Source: Caldilineaceae bacterium | GTDB lineage: Bacteria; Chloroflexota; Anaerolineae; Caldilineales; Caldilineaceae | Length of the DNA: 5,850 nt | Assembly (NCBI GenBank): GCA_028819675.1 | Contig: JAPPKT010000572.1 | Location: 1-5,850, forward strand | Reading direction: 5' to 3' | In this document: piece by piece, positions 1 to 5,482 of the stretch | Layout of the letters: each line of letters begins with the position of its first letter | Position numbering within the stretch: the first letter of the stretch is position 1 | Notes under the pieces: model-generated | The model's database searches: none | Told to the model about the DNA's origin: nothing | What the model saw: the letters and a program-made list of their open reading frames with translations, nothing else | Program-made: the position numbers and the translations under genes

Positions 1-328
1 TATTGGTGACAGGTGCCTAATCGAAGGTGTCTGGCCAGACCACGTCCCGCCAGTCCCAGCAAATTCCCGTCGGTGCCGGCCTTTTGCCTGCCCTCGCACG
101 CCCAACTGACGGACTCCACCGGAAGGCCAGGCCTGGCGCCTGCACTGCGTCTCGCCAAAAGACGCTAATCAACTTCAGCCACCGCAGCCATGGATTCCCC
201 GCCAGACTATCCCCACCCCAAATCTGGGATGCACCCTCCGGGAATCTGGTAATTCGGGATTGGGGTATCGTCAAACTGTGAGTAGAGGCGCCTCCGCGTA
301 GGTCGTGTTCCGCGGTAACCACCGGGCT
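1..328. other. Non-coding stretch with short dyads, possibly repeat-derived
   Basis: No gene is supported here. A 101-codon frame reads through 17-322 on the minus strand, but it has no recognisable domain, no clear ribosome binding site and a Trp/Arg/Pro-rich composition typical of translated non-coding DNA. What can be seen are dyads: a perfect 12-bp palindrome at 29-40 (GTCTGGCCAGAC), another at 126-137 (GCCAGGCCTGGC), a hairpin at 147-165 and a 10-bp palindrome at 285-294 (GAGGCGCCTC). The stretch 207-267 contains several related C/G-rich words (AATCTGG twice, at 221-227 and 243-249, and CCCCA/TGGGG blocks). Such a density of dyads fits an interspersed non-coding repeat or decayed mobile DNA, but no terminal inverted repeat or target duplication was identified. 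It lies downstream of the adaptor gene, and no T-tract terminator for that gene was found. Confidence 0.4.
147..165 (-). repeat. Short inverted repeat (6-bp stem, 7-nt loop)
   Basis: Arms GCGTCT (147-152) and AGACGC (160-165) are exact reverse complements separated by seven bases. It could fold in RNA downstream of the adaptor gene stop at 329. No U-run follows on the minus strand, so it is not a standard intrinsic terminator. It may simply be part of the repeat-like DNA around it. Confidence 0.4.
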
Positions 329-1492
329 CTAGCGTTCGAAAACCACCTCGTCCTCTTCCAATCCGGCCAGCACCTCGGTCCGCTCACCATCGGTCACGCC
401 CAGCGTAATGTCGACTTCGATCGTACTCTCCCCCTCCTTGACCAGCGCGTAGCGCCGGTTGAAATAGCTGTGAATCGCCACATTCGGTATCGTCAGAATG
501 TCCTCTTTTCGCTCCACAACAATTAGCAGGTCTGCAAGGGACCCGATCTCCAAATCCAATTCGGGCGCAACGAACTCAACTCGAATCGGCAGACCTTCAA
601 CGGCGCCGCCTGGCGTTGAGACCTGAATGAGCTGGCCCGTAACCTCGCTCTGAGGATAGTCGCGAAAGCGGATCGTGACGGCCTGGCCAATCCGCAACTT
701 GGGTAAAGCCTCCTCGCTCGGGCCCGAGCTCCTGATCTCAAGAGCGTCTGGTGCCGCCAGCCCCATCACCGGCGCGTATTCCGCCACCAGTTGCCCGGCC
801 TCCCCGTCCGTGTAGCGCACCACCCCGTCGAACGGTGCCAGCAACTTCGCCTGCCCTATGCGGTCCCGCAGCATCTCAACGTCGATCCCCTTGAGTTCTG
901 CCTCTGCCTGGTAGAGCGCAATCTCTCGGTCATGCTGGTCCCCTAGCAGTGCCAGTTTCGTCTTCGCCGCCGCCACCGCCAGTTCCATGCGCGCAACATC
1001 GGTTTCGCCCGCACCGTTACGCCCCTGCTCTAGCCTAAGCCTCTCCATCTCCAGGTTTCCCTGCGCCTCCGCCAGTGCCAGCTCCTTGGCTCCCTGCGCC
1101 GCTTCCACTCGCAGCCGGGCGATCTCCAACTGCTTTGCCGCTTTGGCAAGCTCGTGCGGCAGGAATCCCACATCCAGTTCGGCCAATACCTGCCCCGCCT
1201 CTACCACATCACCCGGTTCAACATGAAATCCATTCAATCGACCGCCGATGCGAAAGGAAAGGTTTACCCGCTGCAGCGAATCCACCATGCCCAGCAGCGT
1301 CACGCTGTCCACAATATCCCCGCGCTCGATTCGATGCACCGCTTTGGGAACTGGCACAGGCGTTGGAATCGGAGTAGGCGTCACCAACACATCACCCGGC
1401 AGCTGTTCACAGCCGGCGACCAGCGCGGCCACCAGCAAACCAACAGCCAACCTTACCCCGCTTCGCTTCGCATAGCCAAGAATTACTGACAT
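329..1492 (-). CDS. Lipoprotein membrane-fusion adaptor (HlyD/MacA-type efflux periplasmic adaptor family)
   Basis: Adaptor subunit of an export pump, probably anchored by lipid outside the cytoplasmic membrane and linking an inner-membrane transporter to downstream parts. With the ATG at 1490-1492 the protein has 387 residues, usual for the family. Residues 1-28 form a lipoprotein signal: basic start (YAKRSGVR), hydrophobic core and lipobox VAGC, with Cys28 the predicted lipidated residue. A Thr/Pro linker (about 38-49) follows. Residues about 76-107 are the first lipoyl half-motif (FRIGGRLNGFHVEPGDVVEAGQ), about 111-216 a charged Ala/Leu/Glu-rich coiled-coil hairpin, about 215-243 the second lipoyl half (LLAPFDGVVRYTDGEAGQ), about 246-330 a beta-barrel region and 332-385 the membrane-proximal domain. 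An in-frame TTG at 1519 would add nine residues with an acidic N-terminus, unfavourable before a signal peptide, so ATG is preferred; its ribosome site (GGGA) is weak. No partner ATPase or permease is in the window. Family is clear; the exported substrate is unknown. Confidence 0.88.
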   Translation of the reverse strand: MSVILGYAKRSGVRLAVGLLVAALVAGCEQLPGDVLVTPTPIPTPVPVPKAVHRIERGDIVDSVTLLGMVDSLQRVNLSFRIGGRLNGFHVEPGDVVEAGQVLAELDVGFLPHELAKAAKQLEIARLRVEAAQGAKELALAEAQGNLEMERLRLEQGRNGAGETDVARMELAVAAAKTKLALLGDQHDREIALYQAEAELKGIDVEMLRDRIGQAKLLAPFDGVVRYTDGEAGQLVAEYAPVMGLAAPDALEIRSSGPSEEALPKLRIGQAVTIRFRDYPQSEVTGQLIQVSTPGGAVEGLPIRVEFVAPELDLEIGSLADLLIVVERKEDILTIPNVAIHSYFNRRYALVKEGESTIEVDITLGVTDGERTEVLAGLEEDEVVFER

Positions 1493-1519
1493 AATCCCAG
1501 GGTCTTGCTCATCCCCCAA

Positions 1520-1557
1520 TGTCCACTAATCTACTAACGGACCACTGACCACTGCAG
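1520..1557. repeat. Short degenerate TGACCAC heptamer array after the oxidoreductase stop
   Basis: Reading the plus strand, units TGTCCAC (1520-1526), a diverged stretch TAATCTACTAAC, GGACCAC (1539-1545) and TGACCAC (1546-1552) lead into TGCAG and the TTA that is the oxidoreductase stop. The same arrangement occurs after the MalG-type permease stop at 4414: in transcript sense both stops are followed closely by GCAGTGGTCAGTGG. It fills the spacer before the adaptor gene. The units are short and imperfect, so this is a small relic-like array rather than a long satellite. Confidence 0.55.
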
Positions 1558-2643
1558 TTACTCCGTTTCCTCCGGCCTGACCTCGCGCCCCTCTTTCGCC
1601 GACAGTTGCGCCGCACGACAAAACCGCAGCACCGCCTTCCCTTCCTCGCCGCTCAGCTCTGACTGCCGCCCTTCCGCAATCGCGTCAACGAAATCATGCA
1701 CACCGGCAACGAAACTGGCTCCCCAGTCCGAATCGACCTCAGGAAACGCCGTGGTCTCACCGTCCCGGTACATCTCCACCGCCGGTCTGTCCAGCAGCAT
1801 TGACGTGCAGCGGTTCACCCAGATGAAACCGCGCGAGCCGGTCAACTCGATCCACTCATCCTCCGGCCGCCCGTACTTGGTCGGCACCAGCATGTCGTCT
1901 GAGGTTACCGCTTCGTAGGAGCCGTACTTCTCGGCCTCCTTGTACTTCCAGATGACGACGGCCGGGCTGTCAAGCACCCAGCCATGTTGGATGGGGCGGT
2001 GCGTGATCCAGGCGAACACCTTTTCCGGCGCCCCCATGAACCACTGCGCTATCGAAAAAAGATGGTATCCATAGTCGAGTATCACCCGGCCTCCCCCGCC
2101 CCTGGCAGGGTCGAAGCGCCATTCCCAGCGCCTGTACGGTATCTCCCAGTCCTCCCCCGAGACACCTTGTACGCACTTGATGCGTATCGAGAGCGGCTCG
2201 CCAACTGCGCCGTCGTCGAGCAGCCGTTTGGCCTTGACCAGGGGTGGGTAGAAGCGAAAGTTCTCAAAAACGCGCATCAGCTTGCCCGCACGTCCTGCCG
2301 CCTCGATCAATGCGTCGCACTCGGCCACAGTAATCGCCATCGGCTTCTGAATCGAAACGTGCTTGCCCGCCTCCAGCGCCGCAATGCCCATCTCCGCATG
2401 CAGATGGTGGGGCGTAATCACCTCCACCGCGTCCACCTTGGGGTCGGCGAGCAGCTGCCGGTAGTCGGTGTACGTCTTCCCTATCTGCCACTCTGACGCG
2501 CGCCGCTGCAGCAACGTCTCGTCGACGTCACAAATCGCGTGAATTTCCGCTTTGGGGTAGTCCTGGTATCCGAGGTAGTGCAGGTCGGTGATCGCACCGG
2601 CCCCGATAAAGCCGACGCGCAGCTTTTCCCCGCCGCCGCTCAC
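1558..2643 (-). CDS. Gfo/Idh/MocA family NAD(P)-dependent oxidoreductase
   Basis: Cytoplasmic dehydrogenase/reductase of the family that acts on sugars, inositols, sugar acids or amino-sugars. From the GTG at 2641-2643 it has 361 residues, normal for the family. The N-terminal Rossmann fold starts at once (LRVGFIGAGAITDLHYLG), with the GxGxxx dinucleotide motif near residues 12-17 and an acidic CDVD after the second strand. The family EKP motif appears as QKP (residues 99-101; Lys100 the usual catalytic lysine). The C-terminal domain carries GGGGRVILDYGYH, giving Asp190 and His194 at the spacing seen in inositol dehydrogenases, so the catalytic set K/D/H is intact. An upstream in-frame ATG at 2688 lies inside the preceding gene; the GTG is preferred because it forms a 4-bp GTGA overlap with that gene's TGA, has GAGG seven bases upstream, and leaves no long tail before the Rossmann fold. 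Coupled translation with the ThDP enzyme implies a shared pathway. The substrate is not determinable. Confidence 0.92.
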   Translation of the reverse strand: MSGGGEKLRVGFIGAGAITDLHYLGYQDYPKAEIHAICDVDETLLQRRASEWQIGKTYTDYRQLLADPKVDAVEVITPHHLHAEMGIAALEAGKHVSIQKPMAITVAECDALIEAAGRAGKLMRVFENFRFYPPLVKAKRLLDDGAVGEPLSIRIKCVQGVSGEDWEIPYRRWEWRFDPARGGGGRVILDYGYHLFSIAQWFMGAPEKVFAWITHRPIQHGWVLDSPAVVIWKYKEAEKYGSYEAVTSDDMLVPTKYGRPEDEWIELTGSRGFIWVNRCTSMLLDRPAVEMYRDGETTAFPEVDSDWGASFVAGVHDFVDAIAEGRQSELSGEEGKAVLRFCRAAQLSAKEGREVRPEETE

Positions 2644-4280
2644 TGCCCCGCCTCGAACATGCGCGCCGACGGCTCCATGATCGGCCACGGCAGCGTTCCC
2701 GGCAACTCGATCAGAGCACTCCGATCCGCTTCGATTGCTTTCGCCACCGCAGGGCCAAGCTGCTCGATCGAATCGACTCGGCAGCCGTCCACACCGAACG
2801 CCCCCGCCAGCCCCATGAAGTCCGGGTTCACCAAATCCACCTCGTGCGCAGCACCGTAACGGACCTCCTGCTGCGGCCGCAGGACCCCGTAAGCCGAGTC
2901 ATTGAAGACAATAGTGACAATCGGCAAGCCAAGCTGCACCGCCGCCGCCAGCTCCTGGCAGTTAAAGAGGAAGCCGCCGTCGCCGCAAAGCACGACCACC
3001 GGCCGCTTCGGCTTGGCTACCTTCGCCCCGATTGCGGCCGGCAGCCCAAAGCCCAGCGTACAGAACCCCCACGGGTAGATGTTCGTCCGCGGTTCATAAA
3101 TGTCCAGCAAGCGACGGCACCAGTACGCGGCCACCGTCAAATCGCTAACTATGATCGTCTCACGCGGCAGCGCCTTCCGCAGCGTCTGCACAAGTTCCAC
3201 ACCTTCAGGCGCCCGTTCCTGGCAGTAACCCCATACCTTTTGCCGCATCTCCGCGATTCCCGCTGTAATGCCATTCTCCTGCCCGCGCATATCCCGAATC
3301 TGCTCGTTGATGAGCTGCAAAGCGGAACGCGCATCCCCCAAAACGCCGATCGTGGCAGGGTAGTTGCGGTCGATCTCCTCCGGATCGATTTCGATATGGA
3401 TAAGCGACTCCGGCAGGCGCAACCCCCAGCGATCACTCTCTTCCTCAGTAAAGCGCGTGCCCACCGCCAGCATCACATCACATTCAGCCAGAAACGCCCG
3501 CGCGTATGGATGCAAAATGGTCGCGCCCGCAGCAAGCGGATGGTCGTCCCGCACCGCGCCTTTGCCCAGCACCGTCGTAAAGATCGGCGCCTGCAACCGC
3601 TCGGCCAGAGCCTGCAGCTCTGCGCCCGCCCCACTCCCGATCACACCCCCGCCCGCCCAGATCACCGGACGCCGCGCCGCCCGCAACAGCCGGGCTGCCC
3701 TCTCCACCTGCTCCGGGTCCGGCACCGCCCGCTCAACCGCAGCCGGCGCCGGGATCGTCACGACGTCGCTCTCGTCCAGCGTATCGCACGGAATCTCCAC
3801 CGCCACCGGTCGCGGCCGCCCACTCTGCATCTGCGCAAACGCCTCCCGCATCACCCCGGGAATCTCCGCCACCGTGTCCGCCCGCGCTCGCCACTTTGTT
3901 ACCGGCGCGAAACTCCCCAACTGGTCCTCGCACTCATGAAGATAGCCCTTACCGAGCCCGATTCCTTCAGCCGGAATCTGGCTGGCAATGCACAGAACCG
4001 GCGAAGAGTCGCTGTAGGCCGTTCCCAGCGAGGCCAGCGTATTGAGAGCAGCCGGCCCCGTTGTACTCAGGCAGACCCCAACCTCGCCGCTGGCCCGCGC
4101 GTAGCCGTCGGCCATAAACGCCGCCCCCTGTTCATGGCGGGCAAGAATGTGCCGGATGCCGCCCATCTCCCGCAGCGCGTCGTATATGCCCAGATTATGC
4201 GTCCCCGGAATGCCGAATACAGTGTCGACACCGTGCGCCTCCAGAGACCGGACGACGGCTTCACCACCGGTCATGCGCAT
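2640..4280 (-). CDS. Thiamine-diphosphate-dependent enzyme (acetolactate synthase / 2-oxoacid decarboxylase superfamily)
   Basis: A 546-residue cytoplasmic ThDP enzyme expected to cleave or condense a 2-oxoacid or related carbonyl compound. Domain order is that of the acetolactate synthase family. The N-terminal pyrimidine-binding domain (about 1-168) has FGIPGTHNLGIYDAL and HEQGAAFMADGYAR, with Glu50 the conserved cofactor-activating glutamate. The central domain (about 185-325) has VIWAGGGVIGSGAG and GKGAVRDDHPLAAG. The C-terminal pyrophosphate domain (about 360-530) has the metal/ThDP motif beginning GDGG at 433-436 and ending in Asn460-Asp461. The segment GLGKGYLHECEDQ (108-120) resembles the arginine-catabolism 2-ketoarginine decarboxylase (AruI-like) branch more than biosynthetic acetolactate synthase; that is an impression, not an assignment. 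It is shorter than inositol-pathway IolD. The ATG at 4278-4280 is chosen because AAGGGAG lies ten bases upstream; another ATG two codons on is less well spaced. No small regulatory subunit gene follows, which argues for a catabolic role. It overlaps the oxidoreductase gene by 4 bp. Confidence 0.92.
   Translation of the reverse strand: MRMTGGEAVVRSLEAHGVDTVFGIPGTHNLGIYDALREMGGIRHILARHEQGAAFMADGYARASGEVGVCLSTTGPAALNTLASLGTAYSDSSPVLCIASQIPAEGIGLGKGYLHECEDQLGSFAPVTKWRARADTVAEIPGVMREAFAQMQSGRPRPVAVEIPCDTLDESDVVTIPAPAAVERAVPDPEQVERAARLLRAARRPVIWAGGGVIGSGAGAELQALAERLQAPIFTTVLGKGAVRDDHPLAAGATILHPYARAFLAECDVMLAVGTRFTEEESDRWGLRLPESLIHIEIDPEEIDRNYPATIGVLGDARSALQLINEQIRDMRGQENGITAGIAEMRQKVWGYCQERAPEGVELVQTLRKALPRETIIVSDLTVAAYWCRRLLDIYEPRTNIYPWGFCTLGFGLPAAIGAKVAKPKRPVVVLCGDGGFLFNCQELAAAVQLGLPIVTIVFNDSAYGVLRPQQEVRYGAAHEVDLVNPDFMGLAGAFGVDGCRVDSIEQLGPAVAKAIEADRSALIELPGTLPWPIMEPSARMFEAGQ
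2646..2654 (-). promoter_or_regulatory. Ribosome binding site of the oxidoreductase, inside the upstream gene
   Basis: In transcript sense the last codons of the ThDP gene contain GAGGCGGGG, with GAGG ending seven bases before the GTG at 2643. This supports the GTG start over the ATG at 2688, and the overlap GTGA supports termination-reinitiation coupling. Confidence 0.6.
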
Positions 4281-4290
4281 CGATCAGTAA

Positions 4291-4297
4291 CTCCCTT
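4291..4297 (-). promoter_or_regulatory. Ribosome binding site of the ThDP enzyme gene
   Basis: AAGGGAG in transcript sense, ten bases before the ATG at 4280. It decides between the two in-frame ATGs six bases apart in favour of the upstream one. Confidence 0.6.
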
Positions 4298-4299
4298 GA

Positions 4300-4322
4300 A
4301 TTGTAGACAGAGGATTGTACAC
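4300..4322 (-). promoter_or_regulatory. Direct repeat with TACAAT boxes upstream of the ThDP gene (possible promoter or operator)
   Basis: On the plus strand ATTGTAGAC (4300-4308) and ATTGTACAC (4314-4322) match at eight of nine positions with a 14-bp period. In transcript sense this gives two TACAAT hexamers, close to a sigma-70 -10 box. The upstream one (4314-4319) would leave a leader of about 27 bases, but no good -35 hexamer stands at the proper distance. The downstream one would start transcription on top of the ribosome site and is unlikely as a promoter. The 133-bp spacer could hold an internal promoter or a regulator site; the evidence is weak. Confidence 0.22.
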
Positions 4323-4373
4323 CCAAGCGTGTGATGTTAGTCGGACGGCGTCGCGACAAACAGTCGTCCATTG

Positions 4374-4412
4374 CAGTCACTGACCACTGATCACTACCCA
4401 CTGACCACTGCT
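4374..4412. repeat. Degenerate TGACCAC heptamer array after the MalG-type permease stop
   Basis: On the plus strand five consecutive 7-base units can be laid end to end: CAGTCAC (4374), TGACCAC (4381), TGATCAC (4388), TACCCAC (4395) and TGACCAC (4402), followed by TGCTG and the TTA that is the permease stop. The period is strict over 35 bases with variation at one to three positions per unit. The same unit occurs at 1546-1552 in the same position relative to a different stop codon. This resembles the short tandem heptamers known from spacers of cyanobacteria and some other bacteria; its function is unknown. Confidence 0.7.
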
Positions 4413-4413
4413 G

Positions 4414-5280
4414 TTACGCTTTCAGGCCCGTCATCGCAATGCCGCGGATGAAGTAACGCGAGGCAAAGCTGTAAATCACCATGACCGGAACAACCGTCAG
4501 CATGGAACCGGCCGCCCACATCTCGTAACGCGTCCACCACAAATTGCGTAAGCCGGCCAGCACCAGCGGGAGCGTCTGGTTATCCTGGCTGTTCAGGACG
4601 ATGAGCGGCCACAGAAAACTGTCCCAGTTGAAGAGGTATACAAAGACGGCCAGCGCCGACATCGGTGACAACGACATCGGCAGCACTAGAGTGAAAAAGA
4701 TACGCCATTCGGACGCGCCGTCAATGCGGGCCGCATCGATCAGTTCGAACGGAATGCTTTCCATGAACTGGCGCATCAGGAAGATACCGAATGCCGTATA
4801 AAAGCCGGTTATGATGATGCCGCCCAAATGGTCGGCCAGGCCGAAACTGTTCGCAATCGTGATATACAGCGGAACCATGATCACCGCAAAGGGCACCATC
4901 ATAGTCGACAAGATGATGGTGAAAAGTACCTCCTTGCCCACAAAACGATACTTGGAAAAGATGTACCCCATCACCGACGACGTAAAAACGGAAACGACCG
5001 TCACCGACACCGCCGATACGATGCTGTTGCGGAAAGCGGCTACAAAATTCACCCTGCCTAAAATCTCTTCATAGTTGCGCAATGTCCACGTCTCTGGCAG
5101 CAGCGCCCTTGATTCCACAAGCTCCTTAAACGGCTTGAGCGAAGCAAAAATCATCCAGATAAAAGGGAAGATGGCTACCACGACCATCCCAAGCAGGAAA
5201 ATCTGTATGAGACTCTGTGATATCAGAATGCGCCTGGGCAGACGGCGCCGCGCAGCCCTTGTCCCACCTATGACTGCCAT
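4414..5280 (-). CDS. Carbohydrate ABC transporter permease, MalG-type (CUT1 family, binding-protein-dependent)
   Basis: Inner-membrane subunit of a sugar importer that pairs with the preceding MalF-type permease, an extracellular binding protein and an ATPase, neither of the latter in the window. The 288-residue length is normal. After a basic N-terminus (about 7-17, AARRRLPRR) six membrane segments can be drawn near 26-48, 83-107, 117-141, 151-170, 206-228 and 257-276. The cytoplasmic EAA loop, which docks on the ATPase, is seen at 179-201 (ELIDAARIDGAS ... LP) with the hallmark Glu, Ala-Ala and Gly. The periplasmic segment ASLKPFKEL ... NYEEIL after the first helix and the C-terminal FIRGIAMTGLKA end are typical of MalG/UgpE/LacG-type proteins. 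The ATG at 5278-5280 has AGGAG eight bases upstream. The family is certain; the sugar is not. Confidence 0.95.
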   Translation of the reverse strand: MAVIGGTRAARRRLPRRILISQSLIQIFLLGMVVVAIFPFIWMIFASLKPFKELVESRALLPETWTLRNYEEILGRVNFVAAFRNSIVSAVSVTVVSVFTSSVMGYIFSKYRFVGKEVLFTIILSTMMVPFAVIMVPLYITIANSFGLADHLGGIIITGFYTAFGIFLMRQFMESIPFELIDAARIDGASEWRIFFTLVLPMSLSPMSALAVFVYLFNWDSFLWPLIVLNSQDNQTLPLVLAGLRNLWWTRYEMWAAGSMLTVVPVMVIYSFASRYFIRGIAMTGLKA

Positions 5281-5342
5281 AAACGTCTCTCCTTCAATGC
5301 TGGGTAGCCGATTTCCAACCCCAGTGTTCTCTCATGACGCAT
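5268..5342 (-). other. Possible 24-codon leader ORF overlapping the MalG-type permease start
   Basis: An ATG at 5340-5342 opens a frame of 24 codons ending in TAG at 5268-5270, 13 bases inside the permease gene in another frame. The permease's own ribosome site lies within it. The ATG is in the loop of the hairpin at 5331-5350. It may be chance; if translated it could couple translation to the permease. No ribosome site for it was recognised. Confidence 0.15.
5289..5293 (-). promoter_or_regulatory. Ribosome binding site of the MalG-type permease gene
   Basis: AGGAG within GAAGGAGA in transcript sense, eight bases before the ATG at 5280. It is the best ribosome site in the window and shows the permease can be translated independently despite the long gap after the first permease. 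Confidence 0.75.
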
Positions 5343-5350
5343 GTCACGAG
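5331..5350 (-). promoter_or_regulatory. Intercistronic RNA hairpin (8-bp stem, AUGC tetraloop) between the permease genes
   Basis: In transcript sense CTCGTGAC and GTCATGAG flank a four-base loop ATGC. All eight positions pair in RNA, one as a G-U wobble; as DNA the dyad is perfect at seven of eight. No U-run follows, so it is not an intrinsic terminator. A role in mRNA stability or differential expression of the permeases, or a DNA operator dyad, are both possible. Confidence 0.5.
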
Positions 5351-5358
5351 CCCTGGAC

Positions 5359-5381
5359 TTCTGACGCAAAACCCGTCTGAA
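5359..5381 (-). promoter_or_regulatory. Second intercistronic hairpin (8-position stem with one mismatch)
   Basis: In transcript sense TTCAGACG and CGTCAGAA flank the seven-base loop GGTTTTG. Seven of eight positions pair (an A-A mismatch in the middle), and a further U-G wobble can be added outside. It lies eight bases before the hairpin at 5331-5350, giving tandem stem-loops in the gap. Confidence 0.45.
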
Positions 5382-5390
5382 ACCAAGACT

Positions 5391-5402
5391 ATCCGCGCGG
5401 AT
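5391..5402. repeat. Perfect 12-bp palindrome between the permease genes
   Basis: ATCCGCGCGGAT equals its own reverse complement. With the two hairpins downstream it forms a row of three dyads in 72 bases. Perfect short dyads of this kind can be repressor half-site pairs, but without a known regulator the assignment is open. Confidence 0.45.
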
Positions 5403-5482
5403 CCCGCAATCGTATCGTGCCCGTCATGTCTGCCTTTACGCAATACGGAACACGCAAAAAATGTCCTCAAATTGAACGCACA

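Noticed and set aside
17..322. 101-codon minus-strand frame near the left edge
   Set aside because: No ribosome site or domain was seen, and its composition is Trp/Arg-rich over dyad-laden DNA; treated as non-coding.
1490..1519. TTG start at 1519 for the adaptor
   Set aside because: It would put an acidic DEQD stretch ahead of the basic signal-peptide start; the ATG at 1492 gives a standard lipoprotein signal.
1984..2496. 170-codon plus-strand frame
   Set aside because: It mirrors the oxidoreductase gene and shows no motif of its own.
2641..2688. ATG start at 2688 for the oxidoreductase
   Set aside because: It lies deep in the preceding gene and adds a tail not expected before the Rossmann fold; the GTG at 2643 has a ribosome site and a 4-bp overlap.
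2640..4280. Assignment of the ThDP enzyme as IolD or as biosynthetic IlvB
   Set aside because: It is shorter than IolD, has no adjacent small subunit gene, and its N-terminal segments fit neither clearly from sequence reading alone.
4300..4305. TACAAT as the -10 box of a promoter for the ThDP gene
   Set aside because: Transcription would begin at or inside the ribosome binding site at 4291-4297, and no -35 hexamer is properly spaced.
2844..4334. 496-codon open frame on the plus strand
   Set aside because: It is antisense to the ThDP gene, which has clear family motifs; the frame's protein is Arg/His/Pro-rich without a domain, as expected for the complement of GC-rich coding DNA.
4374..4412. 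CRISPR-like array
   Set aside because: Units are seven bases in direct tandem with no spacers.
5456..5482. Intrinsic terminator after the MalF-type gene (six U residues at 5456-5461)
   Set aside because: The only stem before the U-run is about four pairs including a wobble, too weak to call.
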